From the NCBI RefSeq assembly GCF_000154825.1, contig NZ_DS560019.1, positions 1-64,000 on the forward strand: a stretch of 64,000 bases of DNA, in the 5' to 3' direction. The notes under the pieces are model-generated. The model saw nothing but the letters and a program-made list of their open reading frames with translations, had not been told where the DNA came from and ran no database searches. Below are positions 37,169 to 44,843 of the stretch, piece by piece; the stretch's first letter is position 1; each line of letters begins with the position of its first letter. Origin of the DNA: Anaerofustis stercorihominis DSM 17244. GTDB taxonomy: Bacteria; Bacillota; Clostridia; Eubacteriales; Anaerofustaceae. A program made the translations under genes and the position numbers.

Positions 37169-38875
37169 TTACCGTTCCTGTTCGGGATGTTTGGGCTTTC
37201 TCTTCGTTTGGTGTTGTTTTTGTTCTCTCTGCTTTGCTCGCAATCGTTCCGTCAAAGACCGCTCATCAGCACTCTCATTCAGCAGATTTGCTATACTACG
37301 CTTGCTGTCATACATACGGAGTATATCATATTTATCTCCGTAGGCTTCCTGTACTCTCTGTGTTGCTCGGCGTTCCTGTTCGGAGCGAATAGTCAGCCGT
37401 GCATCGTGAAGTTCTATCGGGTCAAACTCTGCCGCCTGTTCTTGCAGCTCGGCATACTGCTTTAAGGCGCTGTCAAGCTCGGTAGCGTACTTGGTTTCGC
37501 TGGCTTCCAGCTTTTTCAGACCGTCCTCAAAAGTGCGGATTTCCCTTCGGAGCATATCGGCAGTAGCGTTCTCAGGGTATTGAAGCCGACGGAGCAGCAT
37601 TGCCTTTTCTGTCCGCAGTTCTTCCAAATCCTCAGTCAGCTCTGCTATGCGGCTGGAAAGTTCCCTGTGTTTTAGCACATGAATGACAGGCATAGCTTTT
37701 TTCTCAGTCAACAGCGTTTTGTGCTCTTTGGATTTCGCCTTGATTTTATCCGCAAGGGCGGTGTACTCCGCCATATCCTCCCGATACATTTTCAAGGATT
37801 TGTTGATTGCCTGCTTGCCGCTTCCGATGTGCAATAGCTGATACTTGAAAATAATCATATTCCCACGCAGCTTTTCCATTGCATCTGCGATGGCGGGTAC
37901 TGTGTTCTTAACTGCCTGCATCAGCTTTTTGACCGCCGCTTTCAGTTCACGCAGCAGAGCATTGTCAGCCTTGATTTGACGGTTGAGTTCACATCTGTCA
38001 GAAACAATGCCTTTCCGCTCCAAAGCACGGGCAACCACACCTTCGTGAATCGTTGGCTGTTCGTCCAAACCTCGCTCGGCGTGGCTTCGGTGGTCGATGC
38101 ATTCATCGTGACCGTATCGCTCCAAATAGCGGTTGGTCACATCAGCCCATGCCTTACGCCACGCCACAAGCTGTTCCTCACTGTTCCAACGTTCGGAGAT
38201 AGGATTTTGCCTGCCGAACTTGGTGCTTTTGGGATATTTGTTGACACGCTCATATCCATGCTTCTCAGCTTCGGAGGGTGTCATATACACTTTTTTCCTG
38301 CCTACCTTGTACTGATATTGTTTCTCCCATCCGTCCGTCTGCGCCGCCTTGAACTCGGCGGCGGTAAAGCCCCGTTCCTCACCATTCTTTATGCAAAGAT
38401 ATTCTTTCTCAGTCTTGTATTGCCATCTGCCGTTTTCGTCCAATGGGCGCACGGTCAGCATGATGTGGGCATGGGGATTATGACCGGGCGGGTCAGGATC
38501 GTGAATGGCCACATCCGCACACATTCCGTCTGCAACAAAGCTGGCTTGAATAAAATCGGATAGAAGCTCCTGCCATTGTTCTTTCGTCAACTCCACAGGC
38601 AGAGTCGGAACAAACTCACGGGCAAGTCGGCTGTCCTTGGTTTTCTCATTTTCTTCAACAGCGTTCCATAAAACGGCCCTGTCCTGCCATTCCTGCAGTG
38701 CGTACTCCGGCAGGAACACCTCCCGCCAGACAAGCCCTTTCTTTCGAGTGTAATCGTGCCGTACTCCATCGTAGTCATTTAAAATGTTGGAGCAGCTCAG
38801 ATATGCAGAAGCTGCAACAGCGGATCGTCCTGCACCTCGGCTGATAACCTTTGCTTCCAAGTGATAAATAGCCAT
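37169..38875 (-). CDS. mobL: MobA/MobL-family relaxase
   Basis: 568 residues. The N-terminal ~230 residues are a MobQ-type relaxase: IYHLEAKVISRGAGRSAVAASAYLS, EFVPTLPVELT, and the metal-binding three-His motif GHNPHAHIMLTVRP near residue 133. The C-terminal part is long coiled coil. It nicks oriT and pilots the strand during mobilization by a helper conjugation system; no type IV secretion genes are in the window. An IncQ-like nick sequence lies about 320 bp upstream. G+C-richer than the host. Confidence 0.93.
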   Translation of the reverse strand: MAIYHLEAKVISRGAGRSAVAASAYLSCSNILNDYDGVRHDYTRKKGLVWREVFLPEYALQEWQDRAVLWNAVEENEKTKDSRLAREFVPTLPVELTKEQWQELLSDFIQASFVADGMCADVAIHDPDPPGHNPHAHIMLTVRPLDENGRWQYKTEKEYLCIKNGEERGFTAAEFKAAQTDGWEKQYQYKVGRKKVYMTPSEAEKHGYERVNKYPKSTKFGRQNPISERWNSEEQLVAWRKAWADVTNRYLERYGHDECIDHRSHAERGLDEQPTIHEGVVARALERKGIVSDRCELNRQIKADNALLRELKAAVKKLMQAVKNTVPAIADAMEKLRGNMIIFKYQLLHIGSGKQAINKSLKMYREDMAEYTALADKIKAKSKEHKTLLTEKKAMPVIHVLKHRELSSRIAELTEDLEELRTEKAMLLRRLQYPENATADMLRREIRTFEDGLKKLEASETKYATELDSALKQYAELQEQAAEFDPIELHDARLTIRSEQERRATQRVQEAYGDKYDILRMYDSKRSIANLLNESADERSLTERLRAKQREQKQHQTKRKPKHPEQER

Positions 38876-38930
38876 TCGTTTTCATCGTCCTTTCATTTTT
38901 ATTTTTTCTGTTTCTCTTTTTAAAGAGAAA

Positions 38931-38963
38931 ATGGGTGTGTCGTGTTATTCGGCACACCCATAA
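38931..38963 (-). repeat. Inverted repeat upstream of mobL
   Basis: TGGGTGTG...CACACCCA stem (with CG pairs inside and one mismatch), followed on the minus strand by TTTTCTCTTT. It is terminator- or operator-like between DUF3847 and mobL. Further short palindromes fill 38,975-39,110 (for example GGCGGCAATATGCCGCC). Confidence 0.55.
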
Positions 38964-39165
38964 CTGAGATAAATCTGCCAGTGGCAGGTTTTCGCAGGCA
39001 GACGGCGGGATGGGGCGGCAATATGCCGCCACATCGTTTTGCTGACAGAGCAAAATAAAGAGCCGTCTGCACAGGCGATGTTCGCTTGCGACATTGCCTG
39101 CCCCCTCTGGAGAAGTGTCCGGCGGACGCTTCGGGAAGAGCGCACGGTCCGACCATCGGGAAGGA

Positions 39166-39206
39166 TACCACCGCCTGCTTTACAGGTGGTGAGTAAGTGC
39201 GCCCTT
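39166..39206 (+). other. Candidate origin of transfer (oriT), IncQ/MobQ type
   Basis: TAAGTGCGCCCT at 39194-39205 is identical to the nick-region core I recall for IncQ (RSF1010-type) oriT. It is preceded by an imperfect inverted repeat, ACCACCGCCTG...CAGGTGGT (39167-39190), as in those origins. It lies upstream of mobL in a gene-free palindrome-rich stretch (38,876-39,258). Confidence 0.75.
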
Positions 39207-39258
39207 CGGGATAAAAGAAACGGGACGCTCGATTGCCCGAACGCCCCTCGTCGTAAGT

Positions 39259-39456
39259 TTATCGTCTTAGTCCGCATAGAAAGTCCTCCAATTCGTCAAG
39301 ATTTAAGGAAACAACGCTCGGAAAGACCTTTTCCAGTATCGCTCCCTCCTGGATCAGCCGTCGTGTCCGAGCTTTTCGCTCTTTCTGCCGGTCACGCATT
39401 TCGGTTTCCTCCAATCGGTGCTTGGCTTGCAGTAATTTCTTCTCGTCTGTAGTCAT
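39259..39456 (-). CDS. DUF3847 family small protein
   Basis: 65 residues, highly charged and helical (LLQAKHRLEETEMRDRQKERKARTRR), ending LNLDELEDFLCGLRR. This resembles DUF3847 proteins that sit upstream of MobA/MobL in gut Firmicutes mobile elements; function is unknown, perhaps a relaxosome accessory. I start it at the ATG giving MTTDEKKLL; GGATT lies upstream. Confidence 0.75.
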   Translation of the reverse strand: MTTDEKKLLQAKHRLEETEMRDRQKERKARTRRLIQEGAILEKVFPSVVSLNLDELEDFLCGLRR

Positions 39457-39501
39457 AGAAAATCCTCTTGTTGGTAGTAAAAATAGGGTTATTTGATAGC
39501 A

Positions 39502-39604
39502 GCGTGATACCAAATGTCCGTTTGTTTGGTATTACGCTTTTTCCGAAAATCGTTGTAGTAGCAAAAATGCCCCCGTTTGGTATCGCAGTAATACCAAACG
39601 AGGG
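39502..39604. repeat. Two inverted-repeat hairpins sharing the ATACCAAA motif
   Basis: Four copies of ATACCAAA/TTTGGTAT at 39507, 39525, 39576 and 39591 form two stems. The first (39502-39537) is followed by T5 on the plus strand, the second (39572-39604) by T5 on the minus strand just after parR. They could be terminators, a parC-like centromere bound by the ParR-like protein, or both. Confidence 0.6.
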
Positions 39605-39615
39605 CAAAAGTAATA

Positions 39616-39972
39616 TCAGAAGCTGTCAGCGAAGTCCAATGCCGCCGAAATATTCTCGTCATCCTCGGCAGACAGAGCTTCAACGGCGGCAGGCGGCATG
39701 ACGGTCAGCATACCGACGGGTGCAAACCGCAAGCCCTGTTCAATGGCTTCTGTCACACGCCGAAGAAAAGCATCCTCTTTTTCACGGGTTTCCAGATACG
39801 GGTCATTTTCAAGCCGTTCCTGCCGTTCAAAATAGTCGTTGATGGCAGTAACAATCGCCTTGCTGTACGAGCGATACTGCTTTTTGTTCATCTGCTGTAA
39901 ATGCTCGTAGGCCCGGCGGTCATCTTCATCCGCAAGATTTAAGCGTAGTGTGGTCGTGTAGATCTGCTTCAT
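39616..39972 (-). CDS. ParR-like ribbon-helix-helix protein
   Basis: 118 residues. The N-terminal TTTLRLNLADEDDRRAYEHLQ and RSYSKAIVTAINDYFE fit a ribbon-helix-helix DNA-binding domain; the C-terminus is acidic (SAEDDENISAALDFADSF), as expected of a ParR segment contacting the ParM filament. Its start overlaps the stop of the ParM-like frame by 4 bp (ATGA), the normal coupling of parM-parR. With parM truncated the system is probably non-functional. Confidence 0.75.
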   Translation of the reverse strand: MKQIYTTTLRLNLADEDDRRAYEHLQQMNKKQYRSYSKAIVTAINDYFERQERLENDPYLETREKEDAFLRRVTEAIEQGLRFAPVGMLTVMPPAAVEALSAEDDENISAALDFADSF

Positions 39973-41582
39973 ACGATGCCGCCTTTTCTGCTCTGCTTCT
40001 GCCCAGCAAGCAGCTCATAGCCCTTTGCGGTAGCGCAAATATCATCGTTGATAATCACACGGTCTTTGTCATAGCTGCCGAAGTTTTTGAGAATACAGCT
40101 TCCGCCGCCTACCACATACAGGCGCATCAGTTCGGAATCGTATTCATGCTCACGCAATCTGCGGAAGATGCCCTCCGCATATTCGGTTGCGGTATCACGG
40201 ATGGTGGTCAGATAACGCTGGCTGATGTCTGCTGTGCCGTGACGGATAACACGCTCAAGGACGGTTTCATCCACCGATACGCCAAACTGCTTCATCAGAT
40301 TTTCACGCACGGCAAGCATACACTGATTGGTGCCGTATTTTTCGGTAAAGCACTTTTTCGCAAGAGGGCGGCACTCGTTGATATACATGACATTCATCGT
40401 GCCGTTGCCAATATCGCAGAGCATATTGATGCCCTTGAACTCACGGAGCTTTTCGGCAACAGGTAAGGAACAATATATACACTTCTTAGTCACAGTCCCT
40501 ATTGACGTACAAGTCGCTTTCTCATAAATGATATTATTACTTGAATAATTATGAGATGTACATTTCTTAAACTCTACTTCTACGTTATAATCCACATTAC
40601 CTAAGGTAAACTCATAAGGTTTTTCAAGGTGTACTCCGTTTACAGTTACTTTATATATGTTACCAACATCACTGTTTATATTTAATTTTACTTTACTTCC
40701 GACTTTTACCGATGCCGCTTCCTTTATTATATCACTTCCGCACCTTAATTCCACACTTCCGCCGTCATTATACTTTAGCGTCAAAGAAACATATTTATCA
40801 CTCTGATCCTCCTTAGGATATATATGATCGGTTATTTCCACAACAGAATTATTATATATCTTAAAATCATCTGCCACACCCTTCAGTGCATTTTCACCTA
40901 TACTCGTAACACCTCTCGGTATTGTAATGCTCTTCAAAGAACGGCATCCGCTGAAACAGCTTTCGCCTATAGTTTTCAGATTATCAGGAAGGCATATACT
41001 TTCAAGTTCCTTACATCCATCAAAAACGTAGTCTCCTATGGATGTTATATCATCCGACATCGTTATATTCCTTAAAGATACACACCCTGCAAAAGTATAT
41101 TTTTCTATAGTGCTTATAGAGCAGGACAGATTTACATTTTCAAGAGAAGTACATTTGGAAAAAGCACTTTCACCTATCCTTTTTACCCCCTGAGGTATAT
41201 TTACAGAGGTCAGCCCCCTACAATTAACAAAAGCATTTTCGCCTATTTCTTTTAAATTTTTATTGAATATTACTTCTTTTAAATTTGGCAGAGATGTAAA
41301 TGTATATCTTGATATTTTCACAAGACTTTCATTCAACGTTATTTTTTCTATATCCAACCAGCAAAAAGAATATTCCCCGAGGCTTACAACCTTCTTACCA
41401 TCTATCTCATCGGGAATGACCACTTCCTTCTCACTTCCCGTATAACTTTCTATTTCAATATTACCGTCCTGAAGTTCTTTATATGTATACTCTCCGTTCG
41501 ATGCTTTTACCTTTGCACCTTGAAAAGATAATAATACTACCGCTGAAAATATAATACAAAATAGTCTTACAGATCTCTTCAT
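39969..41582 (-). CDS. Chimeric ORF: BspA-type LRR surface protein fused to the C-terminal half of ParM
   Basis: 537 residues. Residues 1-27 are a signal peptide; ~30-245 are BspA-like leucine-rich repeats (for example ENAFVNCRGLTSVNIPQGVKRIGE); ~250-370 are beta-rich and end in a Cys-x-Cys segment TKKCIYCSLP. From VAEKLREFKGINMLCDIGNG to the end is the C-terminal half of an actin-like ParM/StbA ATPase, including VVGGGSCILKNFG. The AT-rich host half switches to G+C-rich sequence at about 40,450-40,465. Both genes are truncated; the join is in frame. It may be a real insertion junction or an assembly join. Confidence 0.9.
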   Translation of the reverse strand: MKRSVRLFCIIFSAVVLLSFQGAKVKASNGEYTYKELQDGNIEIESYTGSEKEVVIPDEIDGKKVVSLGEYSFCWLDIEKITLNESLVKISRYTFTSLPNLKEVIFNKNLKEIGENAFVNCRGLTSVNIPQGVKRIGESAFSKCTSLENVNLSCSISTIEKYTFAGCVSLRNITMSDDITSIGDYVFDGCKELESICLPDNLKTIGESCFSGCRSLKSITIPRGVTSIGENALKGVADDFKIYNNSVVEITDHIYPKEDQSDKYVSLTLKYNDGGSVELRCGSDIIKEAASVKVGSKVKLNINSDVGNIYKVTVNGVHLEKPYEFTLGNVDYNVEVEFKKCTSHNYSSNNIIYEKATCTSIGTVTKKCIYCSLPVAEKLREFKGINMLCDIGNGTMNVMYINECRPLAKKCFTEKYGTNQCMLAVRENLMKQFGVSVDETVLERVIRHGTADISQRYLTTIRDTATEYAEGIFRRLREHEYDSELMRLYVVGGGSCILKNFGSYDKDRVIINDDICATAKGYELLAGQKQSRKGGIV

Positions 41583-41649
41583 CTCACACTTCCCCTTATT
41601 TCATACTACTTTAATATTCTACTATCCTACTAAATACTTCTTGTACGAA

Positions 41650-41830
41650 TAATAGGGTTATTTATTTTTTTACTTCTTTTTTGTATCTTTTTTGACTCTT
41701 TTTTAACTTCTTTTCCACTCCTTTTTAACTTATTTTATCTGATTTTCTATTTCTTTTTAACTTATCTTTCACCTATTCTGCCTATTACCTTTTTTTACTT
41801 TTGACTTTTATTTCCCCGTTCCTTTCTTTT
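41650..41830 (+). other. Polypyrimidine-rich tract upstream of the LRR gene
   Basis: About 180 bp almost devoid of G on the plus strand, with degenerate repeats of the type CTTTTTAACTT (near 41,700, 41,722, 41,755). It forms the upstream region of the LRR gene on the minus strand. No gene is seen in 41,583-41,842. Confidence 0.5.
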
Positions 41831-41835
41831 TTACA

Positions 41836-41862
41836 ATAAAAAAAGTCCTTATTAAAGGACTT
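41836..41862 (-). terminator. Terminator of the C_GCAxxG_C_C gene
   Basis: AAGTCCTT-ATTA-AAGGACTT-like stem followed on the minus strand by TTTTTTTATTG; it begins right after the stop codon. Confidence 0.8.
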
Positions 41863-41866
41863 CTTA

Positions 41867-42292
41867 TTATTCAAAATATTTTTTTAATAAATACTTTTCT
41901 ATTATTTCAGCACTGTCATGAACACATCCGTCACAGCTTCTTATTGGAGGTCTGTCCATACCTACACTTTTTAATTCTCTGCATCTTACAGTGGTGTTCA
42001 TTTCTTTAAACTTATCTGCTAATTCTTTTCCTAATGTTAGTGATTGGATTTTTGTTTTGGGTTCTTTTAAATTTTTATCGCTGTTTAAAAGTCCGGCTAA
42101 CATGATCATACCACACACACTTCCGCAAGTTTCCTGCATTCTTGCAATACCCGTCCCAAATGCTTCAGACATAGCAAAGGCTGTTTCTTCATCTAGCCCG
42201 AGCAAATCACAATATGTACATACTACAGCTTGAGCACAATTATAACCGCTTTTAAATTTATTTACAGCAATATCGACTCTTGATTTTTCCAT
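41867..42292 (-). CDS. C_GCAxxG_C_C family probable redox protein
   Basis: 141 residues. The family's conserved cysteines are visible: SGYNCAQAVVCTYC near 16-28, QETCGSVCGMIM near 54-63, TVRCREL and SCDGCVHDSAEI toward the C-terminus. Probably metal- or disulphide-active; function unknown. Upstream it faces the LysR regulator on the same strand. A second divergent member lies at 44.4-44.8 kb, on the other side of the LysR/YeiH pair. Confidence 0.85.
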   Translation of the reverse strand: MEKSRVDIAVNKFKSGYNCAQAVVCTYCDLLGLDEETAFAMSEAFGTGIARMQETCGSVCGMIMLAGLLNSDKNLKEPKTKIQSLTLGKELADKFKEMNTTVRCRELKSVGMDRPPIRSCDGCVHDSAEIIEKYLLKKYFE

Positions 42293-42335
42293 AAATTTTT
42301 ACTCCTTTTCAATTACCCTTTTTTATATTCTATAC

Positions 42336-43214
42336 CTATTTTATAAAATCTTCAAATATTTTATAATAATAATTTTTGTATTTGCTGTTTTTTCTCCAAA
42401 TCAAATTAAAATCATGTTCTATTTTAAAGTCCTTGATATGTAATTTAACAAGTTCATTATTCTTAAGTTCCTTTTTGACAGCAGCTTCATACAAAAAAGT
42501 TATACCAATATTACTTTTTACTAATTCTTTTATTGTATTAATGTTATTAATCTCAATCGTATTACTAAAATCATTTATGCTTATACTTCTGTTTCCCAAA
42601 TATTTTTCAATCAGTTCCCTGCTCCCCGAACCTTTTTCTCTTATTATAAGTCTTTGATTTAATAGATCCTCCAAAGATAAATTTTTACTATATAATTCAC
42701 AATTTTTACCGCAAACTCCTATATAATTCTCAGCGGATACCTTTATATAATCAAATTCATTTTTTGGAAAATTTCCTTCTATAATCGCAAAATCAATATT
42801 CCCCATATTAATATAATTTAAAAGTTCATTTGTATTCGCTACGAGGATCTTCATATTTACATTGTAATTATCAGTTAAATATTTGATTATTTTATCCGGG
42901 ATGAGATATTCACCTATAGTAAGAGTTGTTCCGAAGTTTAATTGTAAATTTTTATTATCAATCAAACATATTTCACTCCTTAACTTTAAATCATCATGTT
43001 TAAGAGTAGTTATATAATTTAAGAATATTTCCCCTTCTTTTGTTAACGATAGTTTTTTAGATTTATAGTTAAACAATTTGATATTATAACTGTTTTCCAA
43101 AAATTTAATATGCTGAGTCGCCGCAGGCTGAGTAATATTCAAACTTTTAGCTGCTTTTGTTATATTCATATATTTACAAACTTCCAAAAAAGTATCAATT
43201 CTAAAATCTAACAT
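42336..43214 (-). CDS. LysR-family regulator, likely of the adjacent YeiH transporter
   Basis: 292 residues. N-terminal winged HTH (FLEVCKYMNITKAAKSLNITQPAATQHIKFLE) and a two-lobed effector-binding domain (LNFGTTLTIGEYLIPDKI). It is transcribed divergently from a YeiH-type transporter, the standard arrangement of LysR regulator and target. The ~130-bp gap (43,215-43,343) holds a very AT-rich overlapping promoter region. Confidence 0.92.
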   Translation of the reverse strand: MLDFRIDTFLEVCKYMNITKAAKSLNITQPAATQHIKFLENSYNIKLFNYKSKKLSLTKEGEIFLNYITTLKHDDLKLRSEICLIDNKNLQLNFGTTLTIGEYLIPDKIIKYLTDNYNVNMKILVANTNELLNYINMGNIDFAIIEGNFPKNEFDYIKVSAENYIGVCGKNCELYSKNLSLEDLLNQRLIIREKGSGSRELIEKYLGNRSISINDFSNTIEINNINTIKELVKSNIGITFLYEAAVKKELKNNELVKLHIKDFKIEHDFNLIWRKNSKYKNYYYKIFEDFIK

Positions 43215-43343
43215 TTTACATAATTCTCCTTTGAATTATCATAACATATATTTATATATAAATAAATATTTATAATTTTAAATTATTTATAAATAATGGT
43301 AAAATATCAAAGTAACTTGAAAAAAATACTTAAAGGAGAAAAC

Positions 43344-44351
43344 ATGGCATTTATAAAACAAAACATCAAAGGAATAATTCTATGTCTGCTCATCGCTATT
43401 CCGGCTTGGTTTTTGGGTAAACTGGTTCCGGTAGTCGGAGGTCCGGTATTTGCAATACTTATGGGAATGGTAATAAATTACGTTATAAAAGACAAATCTT
43501 CATATAAGTCGGGAATAACTTTCACATCAAAAAAGATACTTCAATATGCGGTCATACTGCTAGGATTCGGAATGAACTTAACGGATATATTGATGAAAGG
43601 AAAACAATCTCTTCCGATAATTATCGCAACCATTACAACTTCACTTGTAATATCATATGTGATATGCAGACTGCTTAAAATACCTTCAAAAATATCTACA
43701 TTGGTAGGTGTGGGTTCTTCCATATGCGGAGGTTCTGCCATTGCTGCAACGGCACCTGTAATAGATGCAAATGACGAAGAAATCGCTCAGGCTATATCCG
43801 TAATATTCTTATTTAATGTAATAGCCGCATTGATATTCCCTGCACTGGGGTCATTTCTTGGATTATCCAACGAAGGGTTCGGCTTATTCGCAGGTACCGC
43901 AATAAACGATACATCATCGGTAACTGCGGCTGCCGCAGCATGGGACGGGATACATATGAGCAATACGTTGGAAGCCGCAACAATAGTAAAACTAACAAGA
44001 ACTCTTGCGATAATTCCCATAACATTAGTACTTGCTTTTGTGAGAACGAGAAAAGAAGAAAAAGCAGAAGGCGGAAATGTAAGTCTTAAAAAAATATTTC
44101 CATTCTTTATCTTATATTTCGTTTTAGCGGCTGTTATAACCACTGTGTTCAATCTTTCTCCCGTAATAACAACACCTCTGAAAGAATTAAGTAAATTCTT
44201 TATAATCATGGCTATGGCGGCTATAGGGATAAATACAAACATAGTACACCTAATAAAATCAGAAACAAAACCTATTTTTATGGGTGCCTGCTGTTGGGTA
44301 GGAATAGCCGGAGTAAGTTTATTAATGCAGAATATACTGGGGATTTGGTAA
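43344..44351 (+). CDS. YeiH/UPF0324-family membrane transporter (putative sulfate exporter family)
   Basis: 335 residues with about 10 membrane helices. Family hallmarks are [34 protein letters not shown] and [19 protein letters not shown]. The ATG at 43344 is chosen for AAAGGAG at ideal spacing; the frame extends 16 codons upstream without a ribosome site. The substrate is not proven for this family; sulfonate- or sulfur-compound export has been proposed. Controlled by the divergent LysR gene by inference. Confidence 0.9.
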   Translation: MAFIKQNIKGIILCLLIAIPAWFLGKLVPVVGGPVFAILMGMVINYVIKDKSSYKSGITFTSKKILQYAVILLGFGMNLTDILMKGKQSLPIIIATITTSLVISYVICRLLKIPSKISTLVGVGSSICGGSAIAATAPVIDANDEEIAQAISVIFLFNVIAALIFPALGSFLGLSNEGFGLFAGTAINDTSSVTAAAAAWDGIHMSNTLEAATIVKLTRTLAIIPITLVLAFVRTRKEEKAEGGNVSLKKIFPFFILYFVLAAVITTVFNLSPVITTPLKELSKFFIIMAMAAIGINTNIVHLIKSETKPIFMGACCWVGIAGVSLLMQNILGIW

Positions 44352-44365
44352 AATAAACATAAAAT

Positions 44366-44392
44366 AAAAAAGACGCATTTAGCGTCTTTTTT
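44366..44392. terminator. Bidirectional terminator
   Basis: AAAAAAGACGC-ATTTA-GCGTCTTTTTT between the convergent yeiH-type and C_GCAxxG_C_C genes. Confidence 0.88.
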
Positions 44393-44834
44393 ATATATAA
44401 TCCTTTATAAAATCTTCGAATAATGCCCCTGCTTCTTCTTGAACCTTTAAACAGCCTTTCACAGGATCCATATGATTTGGTCTTATATAATCACAATTAA
44501 TAGAACCAAATTTTTTAATATAAACATCTACCCATTTCCCAACAATCTCTTTCATTTTCTGGTTGGTAGAAGGTTTATCTTCGGTAAACATAATGCCTAT
44601 CGCAGCCACTCCGCTTGCAAACGCTCCACATGTTTTTCCTCTTTGGAGCCCAAAACCATATGGCGCAAGCATTTTAATTGCATTATCATCGATATTTAGC
44701 TCATATTTTATTTTAAGAGCTTCCATTACAGTTTCACCACAATTCTTGTGATACAGTTGTTTTTCATTTTCAGGCTTTAATTCCGACTCATTTCTAATTT
44801 CATCTATTATATTAACAATATCTTTATCTATCAT
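44391..44834 (-). CDS. C_GCAxxG_C_C family protein (second, divergent copy)
   Basis: 147 residues. Conserved cysteines in LYHKNCGETVMEAL, RGKTCGAFASGVAAIG, INCDYI and GCLKVQ fit the C_GCAxxG_C_C redox family. It starts 9 bp after argS, so it is the tail of the pncB-ddl-argS operon. Confidence 0.75.
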   Translation of the reverse strand: MIDKDIVNIIDEIRNESELKPENEKQLYHKNCGETVMEALKIKYELNIDDNAIKMLAPYGFGLQRGKTCGAFASGVAAIGIMFTEDKPSTNQKMKEIVGKWVDVYIKKFGSINCDYIRPNHMDPVKGCLKVQEEAGALFEDFIKDYI

Positions 44835-44843
44835 ATTTAACTC

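Noticed and set aside
37976-38563. Plus-strand 195-codon open frame
   Set aside because: Antisense to the clearly homologous relaxase gene and without family resemblance.
39039-39452. Plus-strand 137-codon open frame over the oriT region
   Set aside because: Overlaps the palindromic oriT stretch and the DUF3847 gene; low-complexity translation and no ribosome site.
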